NCBI GenBank assembly: GCA_034439915.1
Contig: JAWXBI010000219.1
Span: 1-64,000 of the forward strand
DNA length: 64,000 nucleotides
Reading direction: 5' to 3'
DNA from: JADJLQ01 sp034439915
GTDB lineage: Bacteria; Bacteroidota; Bacteroidia; Chitinophagales; Saprospiraceae
Shown here in pieces: positions 34,936-44,183 of this stretch. Numbering within the stretch: position 1 is the first letter of the stretch; every line of letters begins with the position of its first letter. The notes below the pieces were generated by a model. It was not told the origin of the DNA. It did no database searches and saw only the letters and a list, made by a program, of their open reading frames with translations. Both the position numbers and the translations under genes were made by a program.

Positions 34936-36453
34936 CTACAATCTGGTCAACCGGAGGAAAACATCGCTCATGCCTTCGGGTGAATCCAGATTCACTTTAT
35001 TATTTAGTTTTTCGGCGGGTGTACTTTTCAGCACCTGGCCGGTATCACAATTTATCCAATCTATCCGGTACCTGCCAGGCACGATATTCAGGGCAATCTT
35101 GAAAGAATGGGTACTCACCGGTTCGAAATAGACCAGGTAAGAGGATTTGTCTTGCATACTCCAATAAAATGCGCCTTCAATATGCTGGATAAAAGAATGA
35201 TCTGGTTTTAAAGTGTTCAAATCGTGAGCGGATATTAATTTCTTCAGTAGAGACAATTGGGTCCTTAACCCGGGGCTGCCACCACCCGGGGAATCCTCAA
35301 TGTCTTCCGTGCCATCCGGATGATCTGATGAAAAGGAATAATCCAGGTGGCTGAATAAACCACCTCCAGCCATAATAAATCGCCAGGCTTGTCTTCTGTA
35401 CAAATAGTCCTGTTGCCCTATAAATCCCGTTTCATTAAACCCGATTATTTTATTCAGTTTATAATTTAAGTCGACTGCTTCCGGAAGTGCGTAATGAAAA
35501 TTGTAGATGGAAATATCCGGATTGTTGACGCTTACCGGGAATTTAAAATTGGCGATGTTGTGGGAGATCAAATGTTTTTTATTTAACTTTTTTTCTTCCT
35601 CTACGATCCATGCTGAAACAGCCTGATGCCATTGATAGGATGCTTGGGCCGGCACTTCAATGGTGTTTTTCCAAAAATTTCCGGGAGACTTCAGATCCTC
35701 CCGCTTAAAAGTTTGATTCCAGACGATCAGGGTATCCCTCAGGTCTGCCCAGGGTTCATTTTGAATTTCAAAATAAAAGTGATCATAAGGATTCAATTCC
35801 CGAACCATTTTTTTTACATACAACTCCTGGAATTGCAGTAGACGGCCGTTTTCCAAAGTATGGGCCTTTCGAAAATCGAAAGACTCCGAAAGGTTATTTA
35901 TGTTCTGGCTGGAATGAAAAGGATGGTAATTCCAGCCTGCACCATAATAAGATGAGAATAAAGTAATCTCCACAATTACCCCGGCCGCAGCGGACAAGTT
36001 CATAAACTGATGTAGCCTGGAAAAATAGGCATCGTTCCAGGAGGTCAGATCATATTTTTCACCCTGACTTTTCCAAGGCAGGACGAGGTTTCCGGGTGAT
36101 GGAGCAAGTGTGTTTTTCTTTATTCCGAATGCTCCCGGTTTTTCATAATATGCCCCCATAAACAACCGCGTATGATTTAAGCCAGCGTTGGACAGCGTTT
36201 TAAAATAGGCATTGAAGTCAAAGGCTGCATTGACGAGGGCACCGTAATGTTCCCCGGAACCAATAATCAGCAGCGGTTTATTTTGATATTGAAAATAATG
36301 CGGATTATCTGGCAACGTTTTTAGGCTTTGTCCCTTAAGAGGCAGGCAAATACCTGAAACCAGGCCTATACACCATAAAACAAACCAAAAAGAACGAAGG
36401 GGATGCCCTTTAAGGAATGCGCCTTCAGCAATGCAGGTTTTAAATTTTTTCAT
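34936..36453 (-). CDS. secreted clan GH-A-like glycosidase
   Basis: A 505-residue exported protein with an N-terminal signal or anchor (about 21-42). The core resembles a (beta/alpha)8 cellulase-type barrel. The likely acid-base Glu233 lies in YFEIQNEPW, and a nucleophile candidate Glu341 lies in IIGFNETGF, about 110 residues later as expected for clan GH-A. The N-terminal part has HTRLFMGAYY, typical of a strand-1 loop. The C-terminal ~100 residues look like a small beta domain. The GH family cannot be fixed by eye. It sits between glycosyltransferases and a sugar importer, suggesting sugar scavenging. Confidence 0.8.
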   Translation of the reverse strand: MKKFKTCIAEGAFLKGHPLRSFWFVLWCIGLVSGICLPLKGQSLKTLPDNPHYFQYQNKPLLIIGSGEHYGALVNAAFDFNAYFKTLSNAGLNHTRLFMGAYYEKPGAFGIKKNTLAPSPGNLVLPWKSQGEKYDLTSWNDAYFSRLHQFMNLSAAAGVIVEITLFSSYYGAGWNYHPFHSSQNINNLSESFDFRKAHTLENGRLLQFQELYVKKMVRELNPYDHFYFEIQNEPWADLRDTLIVWNQTFKREDLKSPGNFWKNTIEVPAQASYQWHQAVSAWIVEEEKKLNKKHLISHNIANFKFPVSVNNPDISIYNFHYALPEAVDLNYKLNKIIGFNETGFIGQQDYLYRRQAWRFIMAGGGLFSHLDYSFSSDHPDGTEDIEDSPGGGSPGLRTQLSLLKKLISAHDLNTLKPDHSFIQHIEGAFYWSMQDKSSYLVYFEPVSTHSFKIALNIVPGRYRIDWINCDTGQVLKSTPAEKLNNKVNLDSPEGMSDVFLRLTRL

Positions 36454-36506
36454 TTTTAGGATTTTACGGGTTTACCCCAAGGTCTTTATTCATCCATCAA
36501 AGGATT

Positions 36507-36514
36507 CAAATTTA
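36507..36514 (-). promoter_or_regulatory. -7 box TAAATTTG upstream of the glycosidase gene
   Basis: On the minus strand TAAATTTG matches TAnnTTTG and lies about 50 bases before the ATG at 36453. The upstream element is weak. Confidence 0.35.
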
Positions 36515-36587
36515 ATCAATTTTCCAGGCAGCACGGAATCCATGCATGCTCTTTGTGCTCCGGGTATCCCGCAGAAAAATATTGTAG

Positions 36588-36595
36588 TACATTTG
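36588..36595 (+). promoter_or_regulatory. -7 box TACATTTG for the sugar porter gene
   Basis: TACATTTG matches TAnnTTTG exactly and lies 17 bases before the ATG at 36613. It faces away from the glycosidase promoter, so the two genes share a divergent control region. No clear upstream TTTG was found. Confidence 0.4.
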
Positions 36596-36612
36596 GTTAA
36601 AATGAATAGGAT

Positions 36613-37938
36613 ATGAAAAAATGGGTAGGCAATGTATTCTTTTGGTCAATAACAGTTTCATTGGGCGGGTTTCTTTTTGGATTTGATACTGCAGTGATCT
36701 CCGGGGGTGAACAGTCAATTCAAAAATTATGGAACCTAAGCGATGTCATGGTGGGTCAAATGGTCGCGATGGGTCTATATGGCACCATCGTCGGCGCCCT
36801 GATCGGGGGTATCCCTGCTGATAAATGGGGCAGAAAAACGACTTTGATGATCATTGGCGTTTTATATCTTATTTGTTCATTAGGCTCCGCAGCGGCCAAC
36901 GGGGTCACGATGTTGATGATTTTCCGATTTATAGGTGGCCTGGGAGTCGGGGCTTCTTCAGTGGTAGCTCCGATGTATATATCTGAAATCGCCCCACAGG
37001 CCAGACGTGGACAACTGACGGCGTTGTTTCAATTTAATCTGGTATTGGGTATCCTGCTTGCTTATTTATCCAATTACCTGATCAGTAACCTGGGGGAAGA
37101 TTCCTGGAGATTGATGCTGGGCATCATGGCCGTACCTTCAGTAATCTTTATTATCAGTCTTTTTGTAGTTCCGGAAAGTCCGAGATGGCTGATCACCAAC
37201 AGAAACCGCGTGGATGAGGCCCGGGAAATCCTGACCCTCATAGATCCGCTTACCGTAGACCAATCGGTTGAAGCCATTAAGGATACACGTTCGGGAGTGG
37301 ATACCTCTTTAAAATATTTTTTTAGCGGAAAATTTAAGCTGTCGATCCTGCTCGCTTTTTTATTTGCTTTTTTTAATCAACTATCCGGTATCAATGCCGT
37401 GATTTATTATGCCCCCAGGATTCTTGAAGAAACAGGCCTGGGCAAAGGTGCCGCTTTGTTGTCTACAGTGGGTATCGGGGTAGTCAATGTGGTTTTTACC
37501 ATGATTGGTTTGAGTTTGATAGACAAATACGGGCGAAGGTTTTTGATGTACATTGGCAGCCTCGGATATATTGTATCCCTGACCTTAGTCGCTATTGCTT
37601 TTTTCAGGGGAACCGGAGGCATGATGGTTCCATGGTTATTGTTTTTATTTATAGCATCCCATGCTATCGGTCAGGGTGCAGTCATCTGGGTTTTCATATC
37701 TGAAATTTTCCCTAACCGGGTGCGTTCCTGGGGCGCTTCACTGGGCAGCAGCACCCATTGGTTGTTTGCCGCTTTGATTGCCGGTTTATTTCCTTATTAC
37801 AACGGAAAGTATGGCGGAGGTACTATCTTTTTGTTTTTTGCTTTGATGATGGTATTTCAATTGCTATTTGTCTGGAAGCTGATGCCTGAAACCAAGGGAG
37901 TTTCCCTGGAAGACCTGGAGAAAAAACTGGTCAAATAA
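36613..37938 (+). CDS. sugar porter family MFS transporter
   Basis: A 441-residue, 12-helix transporter of the major facilitator superfamily. Sugar-porter marks are FGFDTAVISGG in helix 1, the GxKxGRK loop motif (DKWGRKTTL), PESPRWL after helix 6, the second-half DKYGRRFL and the terminal PETKGVSLE. Gln and Asn residues in QLSGINAVIYYAP match the sugar-binding helix 7 of XylE/GLUT-like proteins. It probably imports a hexose or pentose by proton symport. Divergent promoters link it with the glycosidase gene. Confidence 0.93.
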   Translation: MKKWVGNVFFWSITVSLGGFLFGFDTAVISGGEQSIQKLWNLSDVMVGQMVAMGLYGTIVGALIGGIPADKWGRKTTLMIIGVLYLICSLGSAAANGVTMLMIFRFIGGLGVGASSVVAPMYISEIAPQARRGQLTALFQFNLVLGILLAYLSNYLISNLGEDSWRLMLGIMAVPSVIFIISLFVVPESPRWLITNRNRVDEAREILTLIDPLTVDQSVEAIKDTRSGVDTSLKYFFSGKFKLSILLAFLFAFFNQLSGINAVIYYAPRILEETGLGKGAALLSTVGIGVVNVVFTMIGLSLIDKYGRRFLMYIGSLGYIVSLTLVAIAFFRGTGGMMVPWLLFLFIASHAIGQGAVIWVFISEIFPNRVRSWGASLGSSTHWLFAALIAGLFPYYNGKYGGGTIFLFFALMMVFQLLFVWKLMPETKGVSLEDLEKKLVK

Positions 37939-37957
37939 TTCATACAATCAAAGTTTT

Positions 37958-38797
37958 GTGGGACAAAACCATGTAGTTCGAATTCAATGTGTCGACAAAA
38001 AAGGGCTGATTGCGCAGATCACGGGTATCCTTTTTGAAAACAACCACAATGTATTGGTGATGAAGGAATTTGTCGAACAATCCACCAATACGTTTTTTGC
38101 AAGGCTGGAACTCAGCGGACAATTGAATGCAAGCCATTTGGAACTTGCTTTAAAAAAGATCCTGCCTGCGGAAGCAGAAGTCAGTATCATTCCGGTCAGA
38201 AAGAAAAAAATTATTATCCTGGTTACCCGGGAACATCATTGCCTCAGTGACCTCGTAGTCCGGTTTCATTTTAATGAATTGCATGCTGAAATCCAGGCGG
38301 TCATTGGCAATCACGCCGATCTCCGGACCTTTACAGAAAAAATGGGAATACCTTTTCATCACATCCCTTATCCGGCGTTGAATGCAAAAGAATATGAATC
38401 CTCGGTCCTGAGGACCATTGAAGATTATGCACCGGATTACCTGGTTCTGGCAAAATATATGCGGATCCTTTCCCCTTCTTTTGTCAGCCGGTTTAAAAAC
38501 AGGATAATCAATATCCATCATTCCTTTTTACCCGCTTTTAAAGGTGCCAACCCCTATAAACGGGCATTCGAACGCGGAGTGAAGATCATCGGCGCCACTG
38601 CCCACATAGTCAATAATGACCTGGATGAAGGACCGATCATTGCTCAACAGACGATCGGTATAGACCACGAACACGAATTGAGCGATATGATCGAAGCCGG
38701 CCATGAAATCGAAAAATCAGTGTTGGCCAAAGCATTACAACATATACTTGAAGACCGGGTGTTTGTTTCCGGTAACAAAACTATCGTGTTGGATTAA
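37958..38797 (+). CDS. purU: formyltetrahydrofolate deformylase
   Basis: A 279-residue enzyme that hydrolyses 10-formyl-tetrahydrofolate to formate and tetrahydrofolate. The N-terminal ACT domain (about 3-80) has RIQCVDKKGLIAQITGILF. The catalytic domain (about 85-279) has the formyltransferase triad in NIHHSFLPAFKGANPY (Asn, His) and VNNDLDEGPIIAQ (Asp). It starts at a GTG at 37958, as no ATG is available before the ACT domain. It follows the sugar porter by 20 bases and may be co-transcribed. Confidence 0.95.
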   Translation: MGQNHVVRIQCVDKKGLIAQITGILFENNHNVLVMKEFVEQSTNTFFARLELSGQLNASHLELALKKILPAEAEVSIIPVRKKKIIILVTREHHCLSDLVVRFHFNELHAEIQAVIGNHADLRTFTEKMGIPFHHIPYPALNAKEYESSVLRTIEDYAPDYLVLAKYMRILSPSFVSRFKNRIINIHHSFLPAFKGANPYKRAFERGVKIIGATAHIVNNDLDEGPIIAQQTIGIDHEHELSDMIEAGHEIEKSVLAKALQHILEDRVFVSGNKTIVLD

Positions 38798-38836
38798 GAG
38801 CAAATAGAACCTGCGTTTTATTAAACTCGCAAGCTA

Positions 38837-39259
38837 TCAGAAGGGGAGGGGCCACAATACAATATCTACGCGCCGGTTTTTAAGTCGACCATCCCAGGTA
38901 TTGTTATCAAACTCAGGGTTATAGAGGCCATGATCTTTTATAAAAACTTTATTGGTGGGTATTCCATCATCAATCAAAAAACCCAGCGTCGATTCACTCC
39001 TCATTTTTGACAACCATTCATTGAATTTAACACCGCCTACATTGTCCGTGTGACTATGGATATGGATTTCGAAGTTGCCGAGGATTTCCTTGCTCAAAAA
39101 GTCTCTGACTTTCATTTTTTCTTCCTCGGTAATAAAATAACTACCCCCACCAAAAAAAATACTGATGGTTTTGTATTCCACCGGATTATCTGATGGATGT
39201 TGAGACCATCCGCTAAACGCTGTAAGACCAATCAAAAAAGGAAGAATATATCTGTTCAT
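38837..39259 (-). CDS. stand-alone OmpA C-terminal domain protein
   Basis: A 140-residue protein with a signal peptide (about 1-19, ending GWSQ) and then only an OmpA/MotB-like peptidoglycan-binding domain. Its features are IHIHSHTDNVGG, NEWLSKMRSESTLGFLIDDGI and the terminal RLKNRRVDIVLWP. There is no beta-barrel and no lipobox, so it would be a soluble periplasmic peptidoglycan binder. It lies 134 bases downstream of the PspA-like gene on the same strand and may belong to that envelope module, which is inference. Confidence 0.82.
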   Translation of the reverse strand: MNRYILPFLIGLTAFSGWSQHPSDNPVEYKTISIFFGGGSYFITEEEKMKVRDFLSKEILGNFEIHIHSHTDNVGGVKFNEWLSKMRSESTLGFLIDDGIPTNKVFIKDHGLYNPEFDNNTWDGRLKNRRVDIVLWPLPF

Positions 39260-39392
39260 ATCCTTAATTTTATTAAAATTAAAAGAATTTGAAACGTAGG
39301 ACAGGATTTTAATTTGGAAAGTTTGTTGTTATCAAACTTAACGCTGTTTAACAGAGAATGAATGCTTTAAACGCTCCTTGGTCAGGCAGCGA

Positions 39393-40403
39393 TTATTTAT
39401 TCTCAAACATCCCTTCATACCCCCCGCTGCTGCGGGTAGCTTTTTGGGGTTCATTGAGATTGAGGTAGTCATTGGATTTTTCTTTGCCGGTCATCAGGAG
39501 AAGCGAACTTTCTTTTTCCCATTTTTCCAGCATCCTGGCACCTTCTTCTTCAAACACGCCGTTTTGCAAGTCAACGCTGTTCATAAAATTGGAAGATAAT
39601 TCCATAAACCTTTCCATTTCGCCGACTTTAGCTGCTACATCATCTGCAATATTTTCAAGTGCTGCATCAAACATGGCGCGTTTGTCTTTGTCACCGGACA
39701 ATACCGACATTGCCGAGCGCATGGCACTGTGCGATGCGCGGATAGCTTTGCGTTCTTCTTCTTTTATCTTGACCTGGTCGCGGGTATCTTCCAAAAGAAC
39801 TTCCGAATTCTGGTACATTTTGGTTAAAACCCGGTAAAGGATATCCATTTTGCCCCTCAGTTCATCATATTTTACATTAACTTCTTTTAACCGTGCTGCT
39901 TTTCTGCTGGCAAGGATCATCTGATTTTCCTGACCAAGTTCTTTAGCCTTGGAAGCCAGGAGCATATTTTGCTGAATTTCCTTTGAATTTTCTTCCACCA
40001 TCGTGGTCAATTTCCTGATCTGTCCCTTGAGGTTGCCTATCTGGGTACTCATTTTGGAAAGGTTATCTTCCAGGTCATCGACATAATTTTTCAGAATACC
40101 GATCGGATCAATGGTAATAAATAAACCGGTGATCCAGCGCATGACACTTTTGTAGGCATAGCTTACCAGGGTGCGCATTTTGGGGTCCAGTACCATATAA
40201 ATAATTGCTCCCAACACCAACAACATCAACACCAGGGTCAGCATATTGCTGGCCAGCGCGATTAGCGTGGGCAATGCTTTATACAATACAAACCCTGCAC
40301 CAGCCAATAAGCCGAATAAAACCACCGTGCCGGTGACTCCTTCCGGTCGTTTCCAAAATGATTTTGATTTTGCCGGAGCCGGATTGAATGGGGTATCTGC
40401 CAT
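39393..40403 (-). CDS. membrane-anchored PspA/IM30-like coiled-coil protein
   Basis: A 336-residue protein with two adjacent membrane helices near the N-terminus (about 23-46 and 50-70). A long helical region (about 95-285) follows. It has PspA-like features: DPIGILKNYVDDLEDNL, a Lys/Glu-rich heptad region with SKAKELGQENQMILASRKAARLKE, and an Ala-rich DAALENIADDVAAKVGEME. PspA/Vipp1 proteins are ESCRT-III-like membrane-remodelling proteins; ordinary PspA lacks membrane helices. The homology is suggested by pattern, not proven. Its tail ends in a disordered Ser/Gly segment. It follows its partner gene by 24 bases. Confidence 0.7.
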   Translation of the reverse strand: MADTPFNPAPAKSKSFWKRPEGVTGTVVLFGLLAGAGFVLYKALPTLIALASNMLTLVLMLLVLGAIIYMVLDPKMRTLVSYAYKSVMRWITGLFITIDPIGILKNYVDDLEDNLSKMSTQIGNLKGQIRKLTTMVEENSKEIQQNMLLASKAKELGQENQMILASRKAARLKEVNVKYDELRGKMDILYRVLTKMYQNSEVLLEDTRDQVKIKEEERKAIRASHSAMRSAMSVLSGDKDKRAMFDAALENIADDVAAKVGEMERFMELSSNFMNSVDLQNGVFEEEGARMLEKWEKESSLLLMTGKEKSNDYLNLNEPQKATRSSGGYEGMFENK

Positions 40404-40427
40404 GATCTGAAATTATTTAGATTAAAA

Positions 40428-40976
40428 TTATAAATATTTGTTGAATAAATCGACATCGCCCTTAAGCACCTCTTCATAGTGCATATAGGTCTCTTCGAAC
40501 CTTTCTTTGGTATCCAATATTTTTTGCCTGGCCTCTTCTATTTCCCGGTCCGCGTTGTCAATTTTAAATTGAAATTCTTTAATTTGTTTCTCCAGTTCAA
40601 TGATTTGGACCTGATGGTCTTTGATCTTTTCCTGAAGGTAAGAGGTTTCATTTTGTTTATGGTTAATTCGAGTATTGGTTTGTTTTTGTAATGCCGCATC
40701 AAAAGCCGTTTTTTCCTTTTGCAACACCTGTTGATAATGTTTTATATTCTCCAGGATCTTTTCTTTGGTGATGCCCAGGGTAGCGGCGGTAGCAAATGCG
40801 GACCGGATGGCCAGTTCTTCTGTCATATTCAGATCCCGTAGAGCCTTAATGGATTGTTTGAATTTAAGGTAATCAAAGCCCTGTAAGGCGTTGGCTTTAA
40901 TTGCATTGTTTAGAAATTCAAGGCTTTTGTTGTCCAGGTTTTCCACCCGGAATAACGAATTTAGATAGTCAGACAT
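40428..40976 (-). CDS. coiled-coil partner protein of the PspA-like gene
   Basis: A 182-residue soluble protein. The N-terminal 75 residues form a small helical region (NLDNKSLEFLNNAIKANAL, then TEELAIRSAFATAATLGITKEK). Residues about 80-175 are a long coiled coil (YLQEKIKDHQVQIIELEKQI and DREIEEARQKILDTKERFEE). I do not recognise a named family. It lies 24 bases upstream of the membrane PspA-like gene on the same strand, so the two are probably one operon and may interact through their coiled coils. Confidence 0.75.
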   Translation of the reverse strand: MSDYLNSLFRVENLDNKSLEFLNNAIKANALQGFDYLKFKQSIKALRDLNMTEELAIRSAFATAATLGITKEKILENIKHYQQVLQKEKTAFDAALQKQTNTRINHKQNETSYLQEKIKDHQVQIIELEKQIKEFQFKIDNADREIEEARQKILDTKERFEETYMHYEEVLKGDVDLFNKYL

Positions 40977-41095
40977 TCCCTCAATAATTAATCCCGCAAA
41001 ATTCGGGTTTTTACCGATAATACCATGATCTTATCGCTAAGCGGAGGAAAAGAGCTTACCAAGACGCTCATTTATCAGATCAATTGGTAAATGCA

Positions 41096-42319
41096 CTATT
41101 CTCCCGGAAGATCCAACACACTGATTCTCGGAATAACGTTGCCCGCTATCCCTTTCACATTGCCATAAAACTGCGCCGTATTTAAAAGCACCTTGTCGAT
41201 CACTTTTTCCCGTTGGGCCCAAATCCGGTGCATCGCTATTTTTTCCTTTTGAAGGTCCTCCTGCATTTGATTAAACCCTTCTACGATGGCTTCGATCTGC
41301 ATCTTAAAATCATTGCCGGTAAGGTAACCATACAATAAATTTAATTTGTCGGTCTTGTTTTCCTGAGAACGCAAGGCTGTAGCAACTCCGATCAAACCAT
41401 GCCGCAGAATACCTACCATGGCCTTAAAGTCCCCATAATTGCAGATCCAAACGCCCTGCCGTTCACCCATGCAGGGCATGTCTTTGGGCATGGACTGGGT
41501 AATTAACACCCCCAGATCAGCGCCTACCAGTCGCATATCCTCTTTTAGTTTTTCAATCCAACCTAGCTGAAAATCCTTGGTCCTTTTACTTTCATAATAA
41601 ATGGTGCCCGCATGCTGAATCTGCCGGGTATGCACCCGTTGCACACAATCCGCGCCACGGATCCCCTTGCGAACCTCCTCAATCTCATCCATTGGATATT
41701 CCATCCTCAGGTAGTCTTCAATAGCCAGTTCCTGCACTTCACCCTGAAGTTGAATAGACCCCTGGATTGACTTTCGTTGGAGGGTCTCAATGATTTTTTT
41801 TTGATCATCCAATTGTTTCTCCAGTTCCCTTTGTTTGAGATCCGCTCTTTTTTGTTCATCCAACCGGATTTCATCGCGGTTTTTTCTTAATTCTTCGGTG
41901 AGTTTGATCTGCATTTGTAATTCCACCTCCGAGCGATGGGTGTCAAATTTGCGCTTGAGTTGTTCGTTTTCAACCGCAGCCCGGGTTAGCTGATCCAGGC
42001 GTTCAGCCATTTCTTTTCGCTCATTTTCGAGCGTAAATAGTTTGAGTTGAAAGTCTTTCTGGTGCTCCAGTCTCAGATGGTCCATGATTCTGAGTTTTTC
42101 CTTTTCTATTCGATCTGCGAATAACTCATTCTCCCTTTGTTTTTTTATTTCCAATTCTTTTTCCCGGGTCTCAATTACTTTAATGCGCAATTGAATTTCA
42201 GCCTGAAGGATTTCTTCTTTTTCCAAAAATTGTTTCTCCAGATCTTTGGTCAATTGACGGCTGATGACCTCTTCCGCGTGAAATCCGTGACCACAGGCCG
42301 GACAATTAATTTTTTGCAT
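41096..42319 (-). CDS. DUF2130 protein
   Basis: A 407-residue protein starting with a Cys-pair segment (INCPACGHGF). A long coiled coil (about 20-195) follows, then the DUF2130 domain (about 200-400) with YESKRTKDFQLGWIEKLK, GVLITQSMPKDMP and GVWICNYGDFKAMVGILR. The conserved Glu-x-Lys in YESKRT and nearby acidic residues are compatible with a PD-(D/E)XK nuclease-like core, but that is inference. Function is unknown. It is upstream of the PspA-like pair on the same strand with a 119-base gap. Confidence 0.85.
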   Translation of the reverse strand: MQKINCPACGHGFHAEEVISRQLTKDLEKQFLEKEEILQAEIQLRIKVIETREKELEIKKQRENELFADRIEKEKLRIMDHLRLEHQKDFQLKLFTLENERKEMAERLDQLTRAAVENEQLKRKFDTHRSEVELQMQIKLTEELRKNRDEIRLDEQKRADLKQRELEKQLDDQKKIIETLQRKSIQGSIQLQGEVQELAIEDYLRMEYPMDEIEEVRKGIRGADCVQRVHTRQIQHAGTIYYESKRTKDFQLGWIEKLKEDMRLVGADLGVLITQSMPKDMPCMGERQGVWICNYGDFKAMVGILRHGLIGVATALRSQENKTDKLNLLYGYLTGNDFKMQIEAIVEGFNQMQEDLQKEKIAMHRIWAQREKVIDKVLLNTAQFYGNVKGIAGNVIPRISVLDLPGE

Positions 42320-42402
42320 CTTTAGGTAATTGGATTTAACCCCACAATATATATAAATTAATATTATATGGGTGGATTTAAATACAAATTACGGATCATT
42401 TA

Positions 42403-42440
42403 ATTGAATAATGACTAAGATTAATTATTTGTTATTCAAT
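42403..42440. repeat. 9-bp perfect inverted repeat in the AT-rich gap between DUF2130 and gpsA
   Basis: ATTGAATAA at 42403-42411 and TTATTCAAT at 42432-42440 are perfect inverse complements separated by 20 bases. The arms are AT-rich and there is no T-run, so it is a weak terminator candidate. The 198-base gap holds no gene. Confidence 0.3.
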
Positions 42441-42517
42441 ACTTTATGATGAATTTAGTCAAACTGAATGGCCTGGGAGTAAGGTTAATTCAATTTCTGA
42501 TTTAACAAGGATTAAGG

Positions 42518-43558
42518 TTAATCCTCCTCTATAAAATCAACATCTTTCTGAAGAGGATACCGCATCAAAAAGTCAATGCCCTGATGGATATCAAAGGATT
42601 CATATACTGCCCGGTACAAAACCTCAATAATGGGTGACCGCATGCGATAGGTCTTAAGCAGGTGATAGACGATCCGCAATGTCCGCACCCCTTCGGCGAG
42701 CTCATCGCTGGAATTCAATATCGAACTCATGGACTCTCCTTTTCCCATTCTTTTGCCGAACTGATAATTGCGGCTGTCTGTGCTAGTAGCCGTTGCGATC
42801 AGATCGCCGATCCCTGCGGTACCCAGAAAAGCACTGCTGCTGGCCCCCATACTTTGCCCAAAATGAATTATTTCTCCCAGGCCTCTGGTAATGAGTATCG
42901 CCTGGATATTTTTGCCCAGCCCCAACCCATCCAAAATGCCGCTTCCAATCGCTATGATATTTTTTAGCGCGCCTGCAATTTGTGCTCCCTTCATATCATT
43001 GCTTCCAAACACGAAAAATTTGTTGCTGCTGAGCACTTCCGTTCCTAAATGGATCACTTCGTCAAATTCACTGGCGATTACCGTAGCGGTAGGCTGCCCA
43101 TCCAGTATTTCTTTGGCCAGATTGGGTCCCGTAAGACAACCCATACGGAGCACCGTAGTTTCCTGCCGGATCAATTCTCCCATGGTCAACACTTTTTCAC
43201 GGCGCAATTCCACCTGGGTGATATCATTTTCCGCGATATCTTTCAATACAAATCCTTTGGTGCCATGTATCAGTATGTGTGCAGGACTCAAAAATCGTGA
43301 GGCCTCCCGGATCATTTTTGGAAAATCATCGGATGGCACTATTGGAAAAATCAGCTTACAGGACGCAATGGCTTCTTCCAGGGATTGGGTCGCCTTTATC
43401 CTGGGCGACAGATCCACGTCAAACATACGATGGTCTGTATTGATTTTTTTTAGTGTTTCGCTGTTTCGGGATACTACCAAAACATCTACATTATGAGCCA
43501 GCAAAGTGGAAACGGCTATACCAAAACTACCTGCACCGATGACCGCAACTGATTTCAT
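42518..43558 (-). CDS. gpsA: NAD(P)H-dependent glycerol-3-phosphate dehydrogenase
   Basis: A 346-residue enzyme that makes sn-glycerol 3-phosphate from dihydroxyacetone phosphate for phospholipid synthesis. ATG 43558 is used because the family begins right at VAVIGAGSFGIAVS. Other marks are HGTKGFVLKD, TGPNLAKEI, the catalytic-Lys AGALKNIIAIGSGILDGLGLG and the C-terminal LAEGVRTL. It follows the DUF6438 lipoprotein gene by 43 bases in the minus-strand run with yidC. Confidence 0.95.
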   Translation of the reverse strand: MKSVAVIGAGSFGIAVSTLLAHNVDVLVVSRNSETLKKINTDHRMFDVDLSPRIKATQSLEEAIASCKLIFPIVPSDDFPKMIREASRFLSPAHILIHGTKGFVLKDIAENDITQVELRREKVLTMGELIRQETTVLRMGCLTGPNLAKEILDGQPTATVIASEFDEVIHLGTEVLSSNKFFVFGSNDMKGAQIAGALKNIIAIGSGILDGLGLGKNIQAILITRGLGEIIHFGQSMGASSSAFLGTAGIGDLIATATSTDSRNYQFGKRMGKGESMSSILNSSDELAEGVRTLRIVYHLLKTYRMRSPIIEVLYRAVYESFDIHQGIDFLMRYPLQKDVDFIEED

Positions 43559-43601
43559 ACAGTGGGCAACCCTGAATTGATATGAAGCTGCAAATGTGGG
43601 T

Positions 43602-44183
43602 TTATTTATTATCAATTAACCTCCAGTCGACCTTGGACAACCAGCTTTGCAGGTTGGATTCCAATTGGGCAAGCATATTGGGTGGACTGTGATTTATTTC
43701 GATGAGTTTGGTTTGATTAAAGTGTCTTAAACGATATTGCCGCACCGGAAAATCAGCTATGTAATTTGCCATCTCCGGGTAGTTAGCAGCCAATCCCAAA
43801 AGCGATGGATCTGCAAGCCAGGCTTCCAATTGTTCTTTTTGCGGAATCGTAAGTTTGGTTAAATAAGACCCTGGCCGGGTGGTGTTTTTGTACCCATACC
43901 AATAGACCAGGCCATCATTGGTGATGCTGATGGAATATACCGGACATTTGCCATAACAAGGCCCATAATAAACAGATAAAATAGTATCGATTTTAAATAC
44001 CGGCGGTGGTACAGTATCTTTTTTTTCTGAAAGCACTGCGACCGGTTCAGGCAAAACAACTTGTTTTTCCACGATCGATTCATCAACCTTGGGTTGGGTT
44101 GGAGTCTGCGCAACTTTGAGGGTACTCGAACAAGCCATTATAAGTTGAAAACCACCGAGTAACAATGCCGGGACATATCTCAT
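43602..44183 (-). CDS. DUF6438-like lipoprotein
   Basis: A 193-residue protein with a lipoprotein signal ending LIMAC (Cys at about residue 18), a Pro/Val-rich linker (about 25-65), and a domain with the pattern YYGPCYGKCPVYSISI. That domain has a two-Cys loop and a Tyr-rich strand set as in DUF6438. It overlaps yidC by 4 bases (ATGA), so its translation is coupled to the insertase. Role unknown; a lipoprotein in the envelope is the only safe statement. Confidence 0.82.
   Translation of the reverse strand: MRYVPALLLGGFQLIMACSSTLKVAQTPTQPKVDESIVEKQVVLPEPVAVLSEKKDTVPPPVFKIDTILSVYYGPCYGKCPVYSISITNDGLVYWYGYKNTTRPGSYLTKLTIPQKEQLEAWLADPSLLGLAANYPEMANYIADFPVRQYRLRHFNQTKLIEINHSPPNMLAQLESNLQSWLSKVDWRLIDNK

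Noticed and set aside
40985..41015. CCCG/CGGG hairpin followed by T-run near 40993-41010
   Set aside because: Stem of only 4 bases, and no plus-strand gene ends nearby to need a terminator.
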